This document shows positions 1 to 7,784 of a stretch of DNA of 41,390 nucleotides, one piece after another. Position 1 is the first letter of the stretch, and each line of letters starts with the position of its first letter. Source of the stretch: Alistipes sp. (GTDB lineage Bacteria; Bacteroidota; Bacteroidia; Bacteroidales; Rikenellaceae); contig JAGCLL010000172.1 in NCBI GenBank assembly GCA_017647025.1, positions 1-41,390 on the forward strand, written 5' to 3'. The position numbers and the translations under genes were made by a program. The notes under the pieces were generated by a model. It saw only the letters and a program-made list of their open reading frames with translations. It was not told the DNA's origin and did not search any database.

Positions 1-384
1 CATACGAGTGTCCTTGTTTGCACCGCAGAAACCATCTACTACATAGAGTTTCTTGCCAGACAACTCCTTCTGAGCGATACCCTTCAACACAGCCCAAGAC
101 TCCTCCGAGCAAGGCTTGTTGTCGTTCTTGTAATCCTCCGAAGTCCACCAGATAGTATCCTTCGAGTTCTCGTCCATTACGATGAACTTGTCCTTAGGCG
201 AACGGCCAGTGTAAACACCAGTCATTACATTAACAGCGCCAAGTTCAGTCTCCTGACCCTTGTCGAAACCTGTCAACTCAGCCTTGGTCTCCTCCTCAAA
301 AAGGAGCTCATACGATGGGTTGTAAATCACCTCAGTTGTGTCGGTGATACCATACTTCAATAAATCTTCTTTCTTGAAAGCCAT
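1..384 (-). CDS. pckA: ATP-dependent phosphoenolpyruvate carboxykinase, N-terminal part (cut by window edge)
   Basis: Reading the minus strand from the ATG at 382-384 gives 128 codons open to the left edge of the window, beginning [19 protein letters not shown]. It contains the family signature [15 protein letters not shown], whose arginine binds the substrate carboxylate in the E. coli enzyme, followed by [10 protein letters not shown]. This is the ATP-type PckA, which interconverts oxaloacetate and PEP; in anaerobic Bacteroidota it is known to serve CO2 fixation toward succinate as well as gluconeogenesis. Only about a quarter of the usual ~530 residues is present, so the kinase and metal-binding motifs are not visible. 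It has a leader of about 100 bases and its own promoter at 493-500, so it is transcribed separately from the CYTH gene upstream. Confidence 0.95.
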   Translation of the reverse strand, partial: MAFKKEDLLKYGITDTTEVIYNPSYELLFEEETKAELTGFDKGQETELGAVNVMTGVYTGRSPKDKFIVMDENSKDTIWWTSEDYKNDNKPCSEESWAVLKGIAQKELSGKKLYVVDGFCGANKDTRM

Positions 385-492
385 AGTTTTTTGAATTATA
401 AAAAGTTTAACATCTTGATTTTCTGTCCGTTAGCACCTCAACAGCGAGGTGGGTGAGGAATTTATTACCCAAAAACCCCTATTTCACCGCTG

Positions 493-500
493 CAAATATA
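493..500 (-). promoter_or_regulatory. Bacteroidota-type -7 box for pckA
   Basis: On the minus strand this reads TATATTTG, a full match to TAnnTTTG, and sits about 108 bases upstream of the pckA start. A T-run lies 21 bases further upstream in the place of the -33 element, which is only a partial match. The leader between box and start holds a small hairpin with arms CACCTC and GAGGTG (434-451). Confidence 0.6.
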
Positions 501-562
501 CTACTTTTGTTTTGAATTGTGAAAAAATTAACACTAAATTTTCTAACTTTTTTTCAATCGGC

Positions 563-581
563 ATATAAGTCTTACTTATAT
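563..581. repeat. Perfect 8-bp inverted repeat upstream of pckA
   Basis: ATATAAGT, a 3-base spacer CTT, then ACTTATAT form a perfect dyad. It lies between the end of the CYTH gene and the pckA promoter, about 63 bases upstream of the -7 box. The arms are AT-rich and no T-run follows on the minus strand, so a regulator-binding site is more likely than a terminator. No regulator can be named. Confidence 0.45.
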
Positions 582-646
582 ACCCTGTTTTCTCCTCGCA
601 AAATGAGAGCCACTATGCCCAATTATAGCCGATAAAAATTTTGCAA

Positions 647-1120
647 TCATCGGCTTTTATGCCACTGCGAATATGGGTGCTTTGTGAGGAAAGAGTTGTA
701 GAAGCACCGCACTCCCGTAACCTCTTCTCCAACCCAAGTTGGAAGAGTAACCTTTTCATCACAACTCGACAACTCCACCTCGGCAACGATTAAGCCCTCG
801 TTGTCGCCCCTGAACTCATCTATTTCGAAGGTGTGCCCATTGGCTTTGACAATATGTCGCACCTTGTCGATTACGCCCTCACAGCGGTCGAGTAGTCGTT
901 CTGCTACACCTCGTGGAATTTCACGCTCCCACTCAAAGCGACTCAACCCCCCATCTCGACTCTTGCTTTTGAGGGTTAGTATTCCCCTCTCGTCGCACAG
1001 GCGCACACGGGCTGTTACCTTGCGACTACATAGGTAGCCTTGCGCTATGCGCATAGAGTGGTTAACCTCCTTGCGCCACTCGTCGTTGGCGAGTAGATAT
1101 TTGCGTTCAATCTCCTGCAT
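647..1120 (-). CDS. CYTH domain protein (triphosphate tunnel metalloenzyme)
   Basis: The protein opens with MQEIERKYLL, the ExExK metal/triphosphate-binding motif that defines CYTH proteins at their extreme N terminus. Later charged strands such as RVRLCDERGILTLKSKS, FEIDEFRG and IVAEVELSS supply the alternating acidic and basic residues that line the tunnel. About 157 residues is normal for bacterial one-domain members, which usually hydrolyse inorganic tripolyphosphate or related triphosphates; the substrate here is unknown. I prefer the ATG at 1118-1120 because it puts ExExK at the usual place and leaves one base after the kdsC stop; an upstream ATG at 1138 would add six residues and overlap kdsC by 17 bases. 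It is the last gene of the 2425-647 run. Confidence 0.85.
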   Translation of the reverse strand: MQEIERKYLLANDEWRKEVNHSMRIAQGYLCSRKVTARVRLCDERGILTLKSKSRDGGLSRFEWEREIPRGVAERLLDRCEGVIDKVRHIVKANGHTFEIDEFRGDNEGLIVAEVELSSCDEKVTLPTWVGEEVTGVRCFYNSFLTKHPYSQWHKSR

Positions 1121-1121
1121 A

Positions 1122-1682
1122 CTATCGTGATGCGACATCGTTTGCGTCGTCGGAGATAACCCCTTTTGAGTCCAACGCCCAGATGCCCTTTACTCGCAAC
1201 ACCTGTTCGATTATATCACGCACTGCTCCTGCGCCACCCTTGTACTCCGAGATGTAAACAGCCGTCTGTAAAACCTCACTGCACGCATCGGCTGGTGCAA
1301 CCGGTATTCCCACATAGCGCATAACCTCCAAGTCGGGAATATCGTCGCCCATATAGATGATATTCTCACGCTTTACGCCCGTCTTTGATATAAAATCGTT
1401 TATCGCTGCGATTTTATCCATACAGCAGAGGTATTTGTGTTCGATGTGAAGTCGGTTCATACGACTCTCCAATATCTTGCCAAAGCCTCCTGAAATAACA
1501 CAGATATTCACTCCGTGTGTGGCTGCATATGCCAAGGCGTAACCATCTTTGGCGTTGTATTTACGGATGAAATCTCCATCTGCCAACGGGATAATGCCTC
1601 CGTCTGTCATTACGCCATCGACATCGAAGACCAACGCCTCGACATCGGCTAATAACTCTTTGAAATTTTTGTTCTTTCGCAT
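1122..1682 (-). CDS. kdsC: HAD-family 3-deoxy-D-manno-octulosonate 8-phosphate phosphatase (KdsC type)
   Basis: The 186-residue protein has the cap-less HAD layout of KdsC. Motif I is FDVDGVMTDGG, with the nucleophile Asp20 and acid/base Asp22. ICVISGG gives motif II, and the late acidic motif is YMGDDIPDLEVM. KdsC removes the 8-phosphate from KDO-8-P in the cytoplasm before CMP-KDO formation, so it serves the LPS inner core. The length matches the family (about 170-190). Its start overlaps the 3' end of the DUF2520 gene by 34 bases and no other ATG gives a complete motif I, so translation is probably coupled. A related HAD phosphatase with another sugar-phosphate substrate cannot be excluded. 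Confidence 0.88.
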   Translation of the reverse strand: MRKNKNFKELLADVEALVFDVDGVMTDGGIIPLADGDFIRKYNAKDGYALAYAATHGVNICVISGGFGKILESRMNRLHIEHKYLCCMDKIAAINDFISKTGVKRENIIYMGDDIPDLEVMRYVGIPVAPADACSEVLQTAVYISEYKGGAGAVRDIIEQVLRVKGIWALDSKGVISDDANDVASR

Positions 1683-2425
1683 ATATCTTCACTTATTTTC
1701 TCATAAATCTCTCTTGTTCGAGGCTTGGCTGCCAACATTTTGCAATGGCGTTCGAGGGTTTGTGTATCGCCACGACGAGCGGGACCAGTCTGCGATTTGG
1801 CTGGGTTTTTAGACTCGATGACTTTTTTGGCGGTCTCCTCGATTACGGGTGCAACAATATCGAACGGAAGCCCCTCTTTTTCCAAAACCTCGGCTGCGTT
1901 AGCATACATCGCATTTGCGAAGTTGCAGGCAAAAACTCCCGAAAGATGTATCACCGCTCGGCGTGCGCTGTCGGCAGGCAAGATATTGTTGGTCAAGGCT
2001 TTTGCCGCACTCTCCACCGTTGCAAGTGCGTGGTATGTTGCCCCTTCTACAAAGATATATCCCTTCGTGAAATCGACCTTACGCCCTGCGGTAAAGGTTT
2101 GGAACGGATAGAACACTGCGCGATTAGTGTGCGGAGCAAGTGCCTCTATCGGGCAGCAGCCAGCGGTATGTGCCACAACAGCATTTTCTGCTATTTTCAA
2201 CGACTTTGCAACCCCCTCAACTGCGTTATCACTAACCGAGATAAGGTATAGGTCTGCCTCTGCAAGCGTGCTGTTGCTCCACTTGGTTTGTGCCAACTCT
2301 GCCACCTTGCGACCTCGCTCCTCGTTGCGGGCAAACACCTGCACTAACTCCAAGCCCTCAGCCTCGGCTATTGCTTGTGCAAGGCTCTCCGCAACATTAC
2401 CACTACCGATAATTACTATTTTCAT
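1649..2425 (-). CDS. Rossmann-like and DUF2520 domain protein
   Basis: The 258-residue protein starts with a dinucleotide-binding fold, MKIVIIGSGNVAESLAQAI, where GSGNVA is the glycine turn. A helical C-terminal half follows that resembles the dimerising domain of F420-dependent oxidoreductase/ProC-like proteins (DUF2520 family), with HTAGCCPIEAL and FYPFQTF as recognisable blocks. Family members are predicted oxidoreductases with unknown substrate. It is first in the three-gene minus-strand run with kdsC and the CYTH gene. The gene pair with a KdsC-like phosphatase is common in Bacteroidota, but this does not by itself prove an LPS role. Confidence 0.85.
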   Translation of the reverse strand: MKIVIIGSGNVAESLAQAIAEAEGLELVQVFARNEERGRKVAELAQTKWSNSTLAEADLYLISVSDNAVEGVAKSLKIAENAVVAHTAGCCPIEALAPHTNRAVFYPFQTFTAGRKVDFTKGYIFVEGATYHALATVESAAKALTNNILPADSARRAVIHLSGVFACNFANAMYANAAEVLEKEGLPFDIVAPVIEETAKKVIESKNPAKSQTGPARRGDTQTLERHCKMLAAKPRTREIYEKISEDICERTKISKSY

Positions 2426-2469
2426 AAAATACCCATTTCTCTATTTGCACCTAAAATCGTTCCGATGGA

Positions 2470-2557
2470 CTCTTTTTGCACCTTATTTGCGTCGTAAATG
2501 CTCACATAGGTCTACTATGCTGCGCTTTCCGCCACTGCGTAACGCACAAAAATAGCC
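2470..2557. repeat. Candidate dispersed intergenic element between the methyltransferase and DUF2520 genes
   Basis: The only gap in this part of the window contains CATAG-N5-CTATG (2505-2519 region) within a longer non-coding stretch, and the coding end of the methyltransferase runs directly into it. The stretch has the look of a short dispersed intergenic sequence of Bacteroidota, but there is no second copy in the window to prove it. On the minus strand TATTTTTG at 2547-2554 matches TAnnTTTG and could be a promoter for the DUF2520 operon. Confidence 0.25.
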
Positions 2558-3760
2558 TCATCGCCTCCGATTTCTCCCTTTGGGAGAGTTGCTGTTGGTT
2601 AAGTTTTCCGTTTTCAGTTCTATGGCGAGATATTTCTCGCCTATGCGAGTGAAGCACCACTTTCCAGCCCCTCCTTCCGAGCAGCGGTAGCGCTTGCAAA
2701 TCTCGGAGTTCGACATTGGGAAATCTCGACGGTAAATCTCCGCCTTTGCGCCCTTAATCACTCGCTTAAACGATGAATTAATCTCGTATATTGCCTCAAT
2801 CTCGAATGTTCTGCCCAAAACACCGTTGGGTTTCTCTGTCGAGAGAGCCACACCATTGTTCGACCATACATCGCACTTGCCTTCGAATGCCACTGCCACC
2901 ATTCGTGCGTGTTGCAACGCCACATCGGGGAGTGTTATATAGCGATATTGCGAGAGGTCGCTCGGTTGTGCGCTCCACCTTGCCGAGGTGCGCTCCTCTC
3001 TACTGCACGAAAATTCGCCTATGCCAATCGCCACACCCCTTAACTGCGCAGTCGAGCCGTCGATGTAGATGTTCACCTCTTTTGCCTCGCCCGATAGTGA
3101 TACCGTTTCGACCAGGCAGTCGCCAAACAGACGGAATGCCTCATCAACATCGAAGAGGGGCGAACACTTTATGCAGATGTTGTTTGCAAGTCGCTTCAAT
3201 TCGGGCATTAGTGCCACAACATCGGGCGAACAATCCTCCAACCGCACCAATTTCTCGCCCTTCGAGCCTCGACGGTCGGGGTCTGAAAAACACCAGTCGA
3301 AGTGGTCGGTGCAGGTGGCTATATACTCCTCGGCGGAGGAGCATACAACCTCGATATTATCCGCTCCAAGTCGGCGGAAATTCTCTCGTGCTACTGCGGC
3401 AACCATCTCGTTGCGCTCGATGGTTACAACCCTCTTAAATCGCTTCGACAGGGCGTAGGCATCGACTCCAAGTCCGCAAGTCAAATCCAAAACACTCTTA
3501 CCCTCTAACCGCTTGCGCTCGGCACACTCCTCGCTCGACGACTGCTCGTAGGCGAGAGTCGGAACTATCGCCTGCACAGCAAAGTATGATGGTAACTTGG
3601 TGCGACACTTTTGCAGATTTTTGACCTGTGTGGCGACAATCGAGGCGTACGGTATGCGCCTATCGAGGGCTATATCGGTCGGCTTACGCTCGATATTGGC
3701 CTTGACAGCCTCGTAGCACTCCTCGCTACACAATATCAAAAACTCCTCTGCGGTAAACAT
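2558..3760 (-). CDS. Class I SAM-dependent methyltransferase with THUMP-like C-terminal domain
   Basis: A helical N-terminal region (about 1-85) precedes a Rossmann methyltransferase core: motif I VLDLTCGLGVDAYAL (residues 90-104), the acidic end of strand 2 in VVTIERN, and the motif IV region DWCFSDPDRRGSKGEKLV. The pattern DPDRR and the C-terminal part after about residue 310 fit the PG_1098-like family with a THUMP-like domain found in Bacteroidota. THUMP-type domains bind RNA, so an RNA substrate is probable but not shown. The last ~15 residues (LTNSNSPKGRNRRR) are polar and may be a non-homologous tail that runs into the intergenic element. The -7 box at 3766-3773 is only five bases from the start codon. 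Confidence 0.85.
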   Translation of the reverse strand: MFTAEEFLILCSEECYEAVKANIERKPTDIALDRRIPYASIVATQVKNLQKCRTKLPSYFAVQAIVPTLAYEQSSSEECAERKRLEGKSVLDLTCGLGVDAYALSKRFKRVVTIERNEMVAAVARENFRRLGADNIEVVCSSAEEYIATCTDHFDWCFSDPDRRGSKGEKLVRLEDCSPDVVALMPELKRLANNICIKCSPLFDVDEAFRLFGDCLVETVSLSGEAKEVNIYIDGSTAQLRGVAIGIGEFSCSREERTSARWSAQPSDLSQYRYITLPDVALQHARMVAVAFEGKCDVWSNNGVALSTEKPNGVLGRTFEIEAIYEINSSFKRVIKGAKAEIYRRDFPMSNSEICKRYRCSEGGAGKWCFTRIGEKYLAIELKTENLTNSNSPKGRNRRR

Positions 3761-3765
3761 ATCTG

Positions 3766-3773
3766 CAAAGTTA
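3766..3773 (-). promoter_or_regulatory. -7 box directly in front of the THUMP-like methyltransferase
   Basis: Minus-strand TAACTTTG matches TAnnTTTG and ends five bases before the ATG at 3758-3760. With the usual distance from box to transcription start, the mRNA would begin at or next to the start codon, so the transcript may be leaderless. Confidence 0.55.
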
Positions 3774-3777
3774 ATAA

Positions 3778-5238
3778 TTATCCCTCAATTTTTGGCGCTT
3801 TTTTCCGCTTTGGTAGCAATAAAATTGTAATTGTTACTACTGTAAAGAGAAGAATTGCTCCCCACATTGCCCAATCCGAAAGTTCGAGGTCGAAGTGCCC
3901 ATAACGGAGCGATGCTCCCCACTCAACAATATGGTTTTGCCACTCGGCTGCCCACTCTGCCACCACCGCAACGGGCGGTATAATAAGCGATATAACACCT
4001 GCAAAGACGACTATATTTGCCAAAACTATTACCGCAGGATTTATCAATACGCCAACCAACGATATAGTGCCGAATGTCCTTGCAACAAGTGGCATTGTGG
4101 CAATGGTTGAGGCGATACCTACGAGAAGAATTGCGACAAAAGTGTTTACGACTTTGTAGCGGGTGGCACACAGACGATAGAGTGGCATAGCCCATAAAAC
4201 TATTCCTGCAACGGCTATAAACGATAGTTGAAACGAGATGTCGAAGAGCAGATGGCTATCGAAAACCAACATTATAAAGGCTGTTCCTGCCAATATATTT
4301 ACGCTCACATATTCTCGTAGCGAGGAGAGTGAAAATTGCAAAAGCGAGAACATTATGGCAGCACGCATCGCACTTGGCGACATACCGCAGAGCCAAACAT
4401 ATATCCAAATCAACGCAACCGCTGCGACAGAGCGTACAACATTTCCGTAGCGCAATAGCACCAGTGGCAGTAGCAGTAGGTTGATAAGCATAAAGGCGAT
4501 TCCGATATGTAGTCCCGATACGGCAAGCAGATGTGAGGTGCCACTTGCAGAGTAGGAATCCCGCAGTTCGCTCCGAATTTCGCCTTTATCGCCCGTTGTC
4601 ATTGCCAAAACCACAGCCCTCGCATCGCTCGGTTTCAATGCCGATTGCAGTCGCCCGACTGCCCAATCGTGCAATGAAACTCTTGTGGCTGGAATATATT
4701 CGTAGGTGGCACGATGATTAACCGATACCGAGCCAATAATTTGGCGATGGTGCATAAGTTCTGCATAGGCTCTGCGCTCGGCACGGAATGGTCGTATCGG
4801 TGTGGTCAGATGCAACCTGTCGCCCGCCTTGAAACGGATTAACGAGTCGCCCCACAGCACCACCTTCTTTCCCTCGATAGAGCGCTCTTCGCTTTGCTCA
4901 ATTTTAGCCTCTGCCGAAGTGTAGCCATTGCGTTCTGCCGATGAGGTTTCCAGTTTGAGTACTATTTCCAGAGGCTTGTTGTATGGAATATCGCTCTGGT
5001 ACGAGAGCGAATGGGCAATTGCCCCCACAGCAAAAATTGCTACGAAGATTGCTATGTTTTGCCACCCTTTCGAAAGGGATATAGCACCCGCCAGTGCAAC
5101 GATGCAAGTTGTAATGAGCAGCCACCACGGCATACACCACTGCTCGGCAAAAAAGATGCCTATGGCAAACGGTATAACTACCATCGCCATAGGCATCTTT
5201 GCCAAAAGTTTTGTAAATCTATCCGATAAGTTGCTCAT
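3778..5238 (-). CDS. comEC: ComEC/Rec2-type DNA uptake channel protein, short form
   Basis: A polytopic membrane protein of about 486 residues from the chosen start MSNLSDRFTKLL. N-terminal membrane helices and a soluble domain (RLHLTTPIRPFR region) precede the Competence domain. This domain has the hallmarks SGTSHLLAVSGLHIG, CGMSPSAMRAAIMF and LFDISFQLSFIAVAGI, then further helices ending in a basic tail. ComEC forms the inner-membrane channel that carries single-stranded DNA into the cytoplasm. Many homologues exceed 650 residues and end in a metallo-beta-lactamase-like nuclease domain, which is absent here. An upstream in-frame ATG at 5292 would extend into the lysin gene and past the promoter, so 5238 is preferred. 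It lies 17 bases after the phage-type lysin but has its own -7 box. Confidence 0.9.
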   Translation of the reverse strand: MSNLSDRFTKLLAKMPMAMVVIPFAIGIFFAEQWCMPWWLLITTCIVALAGAISLSKGWQNIAIFVAIFAVGAIAHSLSYQSDIPYNKPLEIVLKLETSSAERNGYTSAEAKIEQSEERSIEGKKVVLWGDSLIRFKAGDRLHLTTPIRPFRAERRAYAELMHHRQIIGSVSVNHRATYEYIPATRVSLHDWAVGRLQSALKPSDARAVVLAMTTGDKGEIRSELRDSYSASGTSHLLAVSGLHIGIAFMLINLLLLPLVLLRYGNVVRSVAAVALIWIYVWLCGMSPSAMRAAIMFSLLQFSLSSLREYVSVNILAGTAFIMLVFDSHLLFDISFQLSFIAVAGIVLWAMPLYRLCATRYKVVNTFVAILLVGIASTIATMPLVARTFGTISLVGVLINPAVIVLANIVVFAGVISLIIPPVAVVAEWAAEWQNHIVEWGASLRYGHFDLELSDWAMWGAILLFTVVTITILLLPKRKKAPKIEG

Positions 5239-5246
5239 AACTACCA

Positions 5247-5254
5247 CAAAGATA
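5247..5254 (-). promoter_or_regulatory. -7 box for comEC
   Basis: Minus-strand TATCTTTG (TAnnTTTG) lies eight bases before the comEC ATG and directly after the stop codon of the lysin gene. The matching -33 position would fall inside the lysin reading frame and shows no TTG. comEC can thus be transcribed independently of the phage-type operon, with almost no leader, though read-through from that operon is also possible. Confidence 0.5.
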
Positions 5255-5255
5255 G

Positions 5256-5663
5256 TTAAAAATCGGAAATAAAAAGTTCCCAACCACTCCAAATATCGGC
5301 TATATTTGCCTTTGCTCCATTCTCCACCTCCGACATTGCCGCTACGACCGAGGTCATAACCGCCCCGTTGAGGGTAGCGATGGTCTCGTCGGGCGAGAGG
5401 TGGGTGGCATAAGCCACACGGCGGATGTAGTTTTCGGTGTGGTTCTCACTTGGGGGTGCATATCGCTCAATCATTTGGCGCAGTGTGCAACAGTGGTGCT
5501 TGGTGGCGTAGGTGTGTAGCAACACAAACATCGCTCTATACCCCCACTCGATACTCTCGAACTGGCGAAATGCCACATCGCTACTCTCTACCTTCTCGCC
5601 CTTGTAGCGGAACGAGCCAAGACGGATATTGCCTGGGTTGTTGTTGCGTAGTCCTCTACTCAT
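5256..5663 (-). CDS. Phage P5-like structural protein / putative lysin
   Basis: The protein (135 residues) opens with MSRGLRNNNPGNIR, the signature of a family found in Bacteroidota prophages, usually labelled 'structural protein P5' and often placed beside a holin. The pattern RNNNPGNIR...FRQFESIEWGYRAMFVLLHTY suggests a lysozyme-like or transglycosylase-like fold. I infer that it is the cell-wall-degrading member of the lysis pair, but no catalytic residue can be proven by eye. The ATG at 5661-5663 is chosen because homologues start with this motif; a start at 5684 would add seven residues. It overlaps the holin gene by 8 bases and is the last gene of the phage-type operon. Confidence 0.75.
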   Translation of the reverse strand: MSRGLRNNNPGNIRLGSFRYKGEKVESSDVAFRQFESIEWGYRAMFVLLHTYATKHHCCTLRQMIERYAPPSENHTENYIRRVAYATHLSPDETIATLNGAVMTSVVAAMSEVENGAKANIADIWSGWELFISDF

Positions 5664-6081
5664 TGTCATACTTCCCAATCTCATCTTCCACCTTGCGTTT
5701 TACATAGTTGCGTAGCCACCCAAATAGTTTTGCATCGCTCAACACCGAGGCGTTCTCCAAGAAGGACCACATCTCCACTCCGCAGATTGCCCCAGTAACC
5801 AAACGGGTAAGGTTGAGAGTCATAAAACTCAATATACAACTCTCGACCAACCAACACATACTAATTGTGAGCAACACAAACCCCGCTTTGCGAATTGTAC
5901 GCCACGCCTCGTGCGAGGAGAAGTACCACCCCTCTCCCCTCTGCTTTGCCTCACAACGAGAGGCAAAAACTCCCGTTACAAAGTCTACTGCAATAAAAGA
6001 TAAGGCGCATAGAATAAGCGGTTGAATAGGTGTAAATAGTGCCATAAAAGCCAATAGCACTGCATTAACGCATCTGTACAT
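5656..6081 (-). CDS. Phage holin-like membrane protein
   Basis: About 141 residues from MYRCVNAVLLAF. Three or four hydrophobic segments are visible: VLLAFMALF..., LILCALSFIAVDFVTGVFA, KAGFVLLTISMCWLVESCIL and LTRLVTGAICGVEMW, followed by a basic and acidic C-terminal tail (RNYVKRKVEDEIGKYDNE). The AVDFVTGVFA block and overall layout resemble the phage_holin_4 (toxin-secretion/lysis holin) family, which makes pores that release the lysin. The start at 6081 has GGAGG just before the ATG and overlaps the preceding gene by 17 bases; ATGs at 6090 and 6126 are alternatives. Its place directly before the lysin supports a two-gene lysis cassette. Confidence 0.75.
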   Translation of the reverse strand: MYRCVNAVLLAFMALFTPIQPLILCALSFIAVDFVTGVFASRCEAKQRGEGWYFSSHEAWRTIRKAGFVLLTISMCWLVESCILSFMTLNLTRLVTGAICGVEMWSFLENASVLSDAKLFGWLRNYVKRKVEDEIGKYDNE

Positions 6082-6538
6082 AACCTCCATCAATCGAACA
6101 TTTTTGCATTGCATCTTTGCCAACATCGTAACTCGGAAACTCGGATGCGTTGTTTTTCAAATAGTTTGATAGTCGTCTGAGTAGCGCTTGACGGCGATTG
6201 CGCAATGAGCGTTGCAGCGAGCCAATTGCGCTCTTTGTCGAGGAGTCGCTTCGCAACGACGAGGAGATAGAGAGTCCTGCCTGCCCAGTACGCACATTTA
6301 GTGCTGGCTGAATCATTGTGCGGACCGCCATAGCGAGCGCAGGTGCGACATAATCTTCGAGCAACGCTTTTTGAGAGCCATCAAGCATCTCTTGATATAA
6401 CTCTTGTCCCACCACCGGGATAATATGGCGGTCAACTGCCAAAGCGATGTCAGAATCGAGGATAACCTCTGGTGAGATGTACTCACCATCGCCAAAAGCC
6501 AATGAAATAACTTGTTCATTTGTGATAACATTTTTCAT
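6065..6538 (-). CDS. DUF6712-like phage head-tail connector candidate
   Basis: The 157-residue protein is mostly helical, beginning MKNVITNEQVISLAF, with a conserved-looking core DSDIALAVDRHIIPVVGQELYQEML and a basic, helical second half rich in Arg and Ser. The sequence pattern resembles the DUF6712 family of Bacteroidota phages. Small helical proteins placed next to the portal often act as head-completion or head-tail adaptor proteins, and that is the inferred role. The start codon abuts the stop of the portal gene with no gap. No enzymatic motif is present. Family assignment is from pattern memory and needs a profile search. Confidence 0.65.
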   Translation of the reverse strand: MKNVITNEQVISLAFGDGEYISPEVILDSDIALAVDRHIIPVVGQELYQEMLDGSQKALLEDYVAPALAMAVRTMIQPALNVRTGQAGLSISSSLRSDSSTKSAIGSLQRSLRNRRQALLRRLSNYLKNNASEFPSYDVGKDAMQKCSIDGGYVQMR

Positions 6539-7762
6539 TTAACCAATCGATTTAACATTATACTTAGTAATCTCGGAGAGATAGAGTTGCTGTCGCTCGT
6601 CGTTTTCGTCATAATCCAACCCCTCGGCCTTGCGAGCCTCCCAAACTTTCATATAGATAGGCTTTGAGCGCGTAGGAGGGCGATTTATGATTTCGAGCGA
6701 GGAACTGTCAATGTGTAATATCTCCCCGATTGTGCGAATTATTGGCTCTAACAACTCGCTTTGTTCGCCGAGAATAACTGTGTTGAGTGCCACCTCATAC
6801 TCGTGCAATATACGCTCGGCACTGAACCCTGTCGAGTAGTCCAATCCACTCAACGAACGGAACCACGAGTGCGCCACCACAATGTCGCTTACAGCCTGAT
6901 CGTGCAACTCCTTCCAGTCGCCATCATTTTGCGACTCGATAGGGATAAAGCGAGAGTTGTCGTCGGAACTATCCTCTCGGATTATGAACATCACTTGCCC
7001 CGGTTTGCCGGCGAAGCGTTGTTCTGCCATACGAGCCAACTCCGACGCCTGCGATTCGCTATCCACGGCGTTGTCAATCATCATTACACCTGAGAGTTGG
7101 AATGAGTTGTCGAGTCGAGCGATATTCCAGCGGTCGGTCTTGTAGGCGATAGCCGACACATTCATACCCGCAATATATTGTGGTACGCCGTAGTGCGAGA
7201 ACATCGGCTCGTAATCCTTGTAGTGGATTATCGAACGGAGTGTTTTGTCCGGTTGCTTCTCGAAGGCGGGGTAGAGTGGCAACGATATAGCCTCGTTGGC
7301 ACGGAAGTGCTTCCAGTCGTGGTGTAGCACGATATGCTTGGAGTCCTTTGCCACTCTACATTGTGCTGCGTCCTGATGATAGAGCGAGAGAAAGGAGTGA
7401 TTTTCGTCGGTTACAACCTCCAAAAAGGCGTTTCCAAAGAGTGATTTATCGAATGCCAACTTATTTAGCACTTGGCGCAACGACTCGCCGTTGCCATTGC
7501 TCTGTTGCACGATACTGTCGAGCAGAGGTATGGTCGTGTCGTAGTTGAAACCCTTGCCCGATATGTAGTCAGCCTTGTCGTTTATTATGCGGCGGTGAGC
7601 CGTGGAGCGCCTCGAAAGCATAGATAATACTTCGGGCATATTGTTGTCAGAGCCCCATCGCCAAACCTCTTTGTTCTCCACCTTTTGTGATGAGAGAGCA
7701 TAGATTGTGTCGGCGCTATTTTTGGGGGTACATATTACGCTTTTAGTCTTTCTCTTTTCCAT
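6539..7762 (-). CDS. Phage portal protein
   Basis: About 407 residues from MEKRKTKSVICTP. Portal-type features are a WRWGSDNNMPEVLSML segment near the N terminus, an RRIINDKADYISGKGF block, the central ALAFDKS/LFGNAFLEV and LYHQDAAQCRVAKD region, and a helical C-terminal half that includes HEYEVALNTVILGEQSELLEPI. Portals form the dodecameric ring at one capsid vertex through which DNA enters and leaves. The length fits a compact tailed-phage portal. The upstream in-frame start at 7825 would overlap the preceding gene; the ATG at 7762 leaves a 22-base gap and is preferred. Unusually, the gene lies after the capsid gene and no terminase gene adjoins it. Confidence 0.82.
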   Translation of the reverse strand: MEKRKTKSVICTPKNSADTIYALSSQKVENKEVWRWGSDNNMPEVLSMLSRRSTAHRRIINDKADYISGKGFNYDTTIPLLDSIVQQSNGNGESLRQVLNKLAFDKSLFGNAFLEVVTDENHSFLSLYHQDAAQCRVAKDSKHIVLHHDWKHFRANEAISLPLYPAFEKQPDKTLRSIIHYKDYEPMFSHYGVPQYIAGMNVSAIAYKTDRWNIARLDNSFQLSGVMMIDNAVDSESQASELARMAEQRFAGKPGQVMFIIREDSSDDNSRFIPIESQNDGDWKELHDQAVSDIVVAHSWFRSLSGLDYSTGFSAERILHEYEVALNTVILGEQSELLEPIIRTIGEILHIDSSSLEIINRPPTRSKPIYMKVWEARKAEGLDYDENDERQQLYLSEITKYNVKSIG

Positions 7763-7784
7763 TATCTTTATCTCTGTTTTTGGG

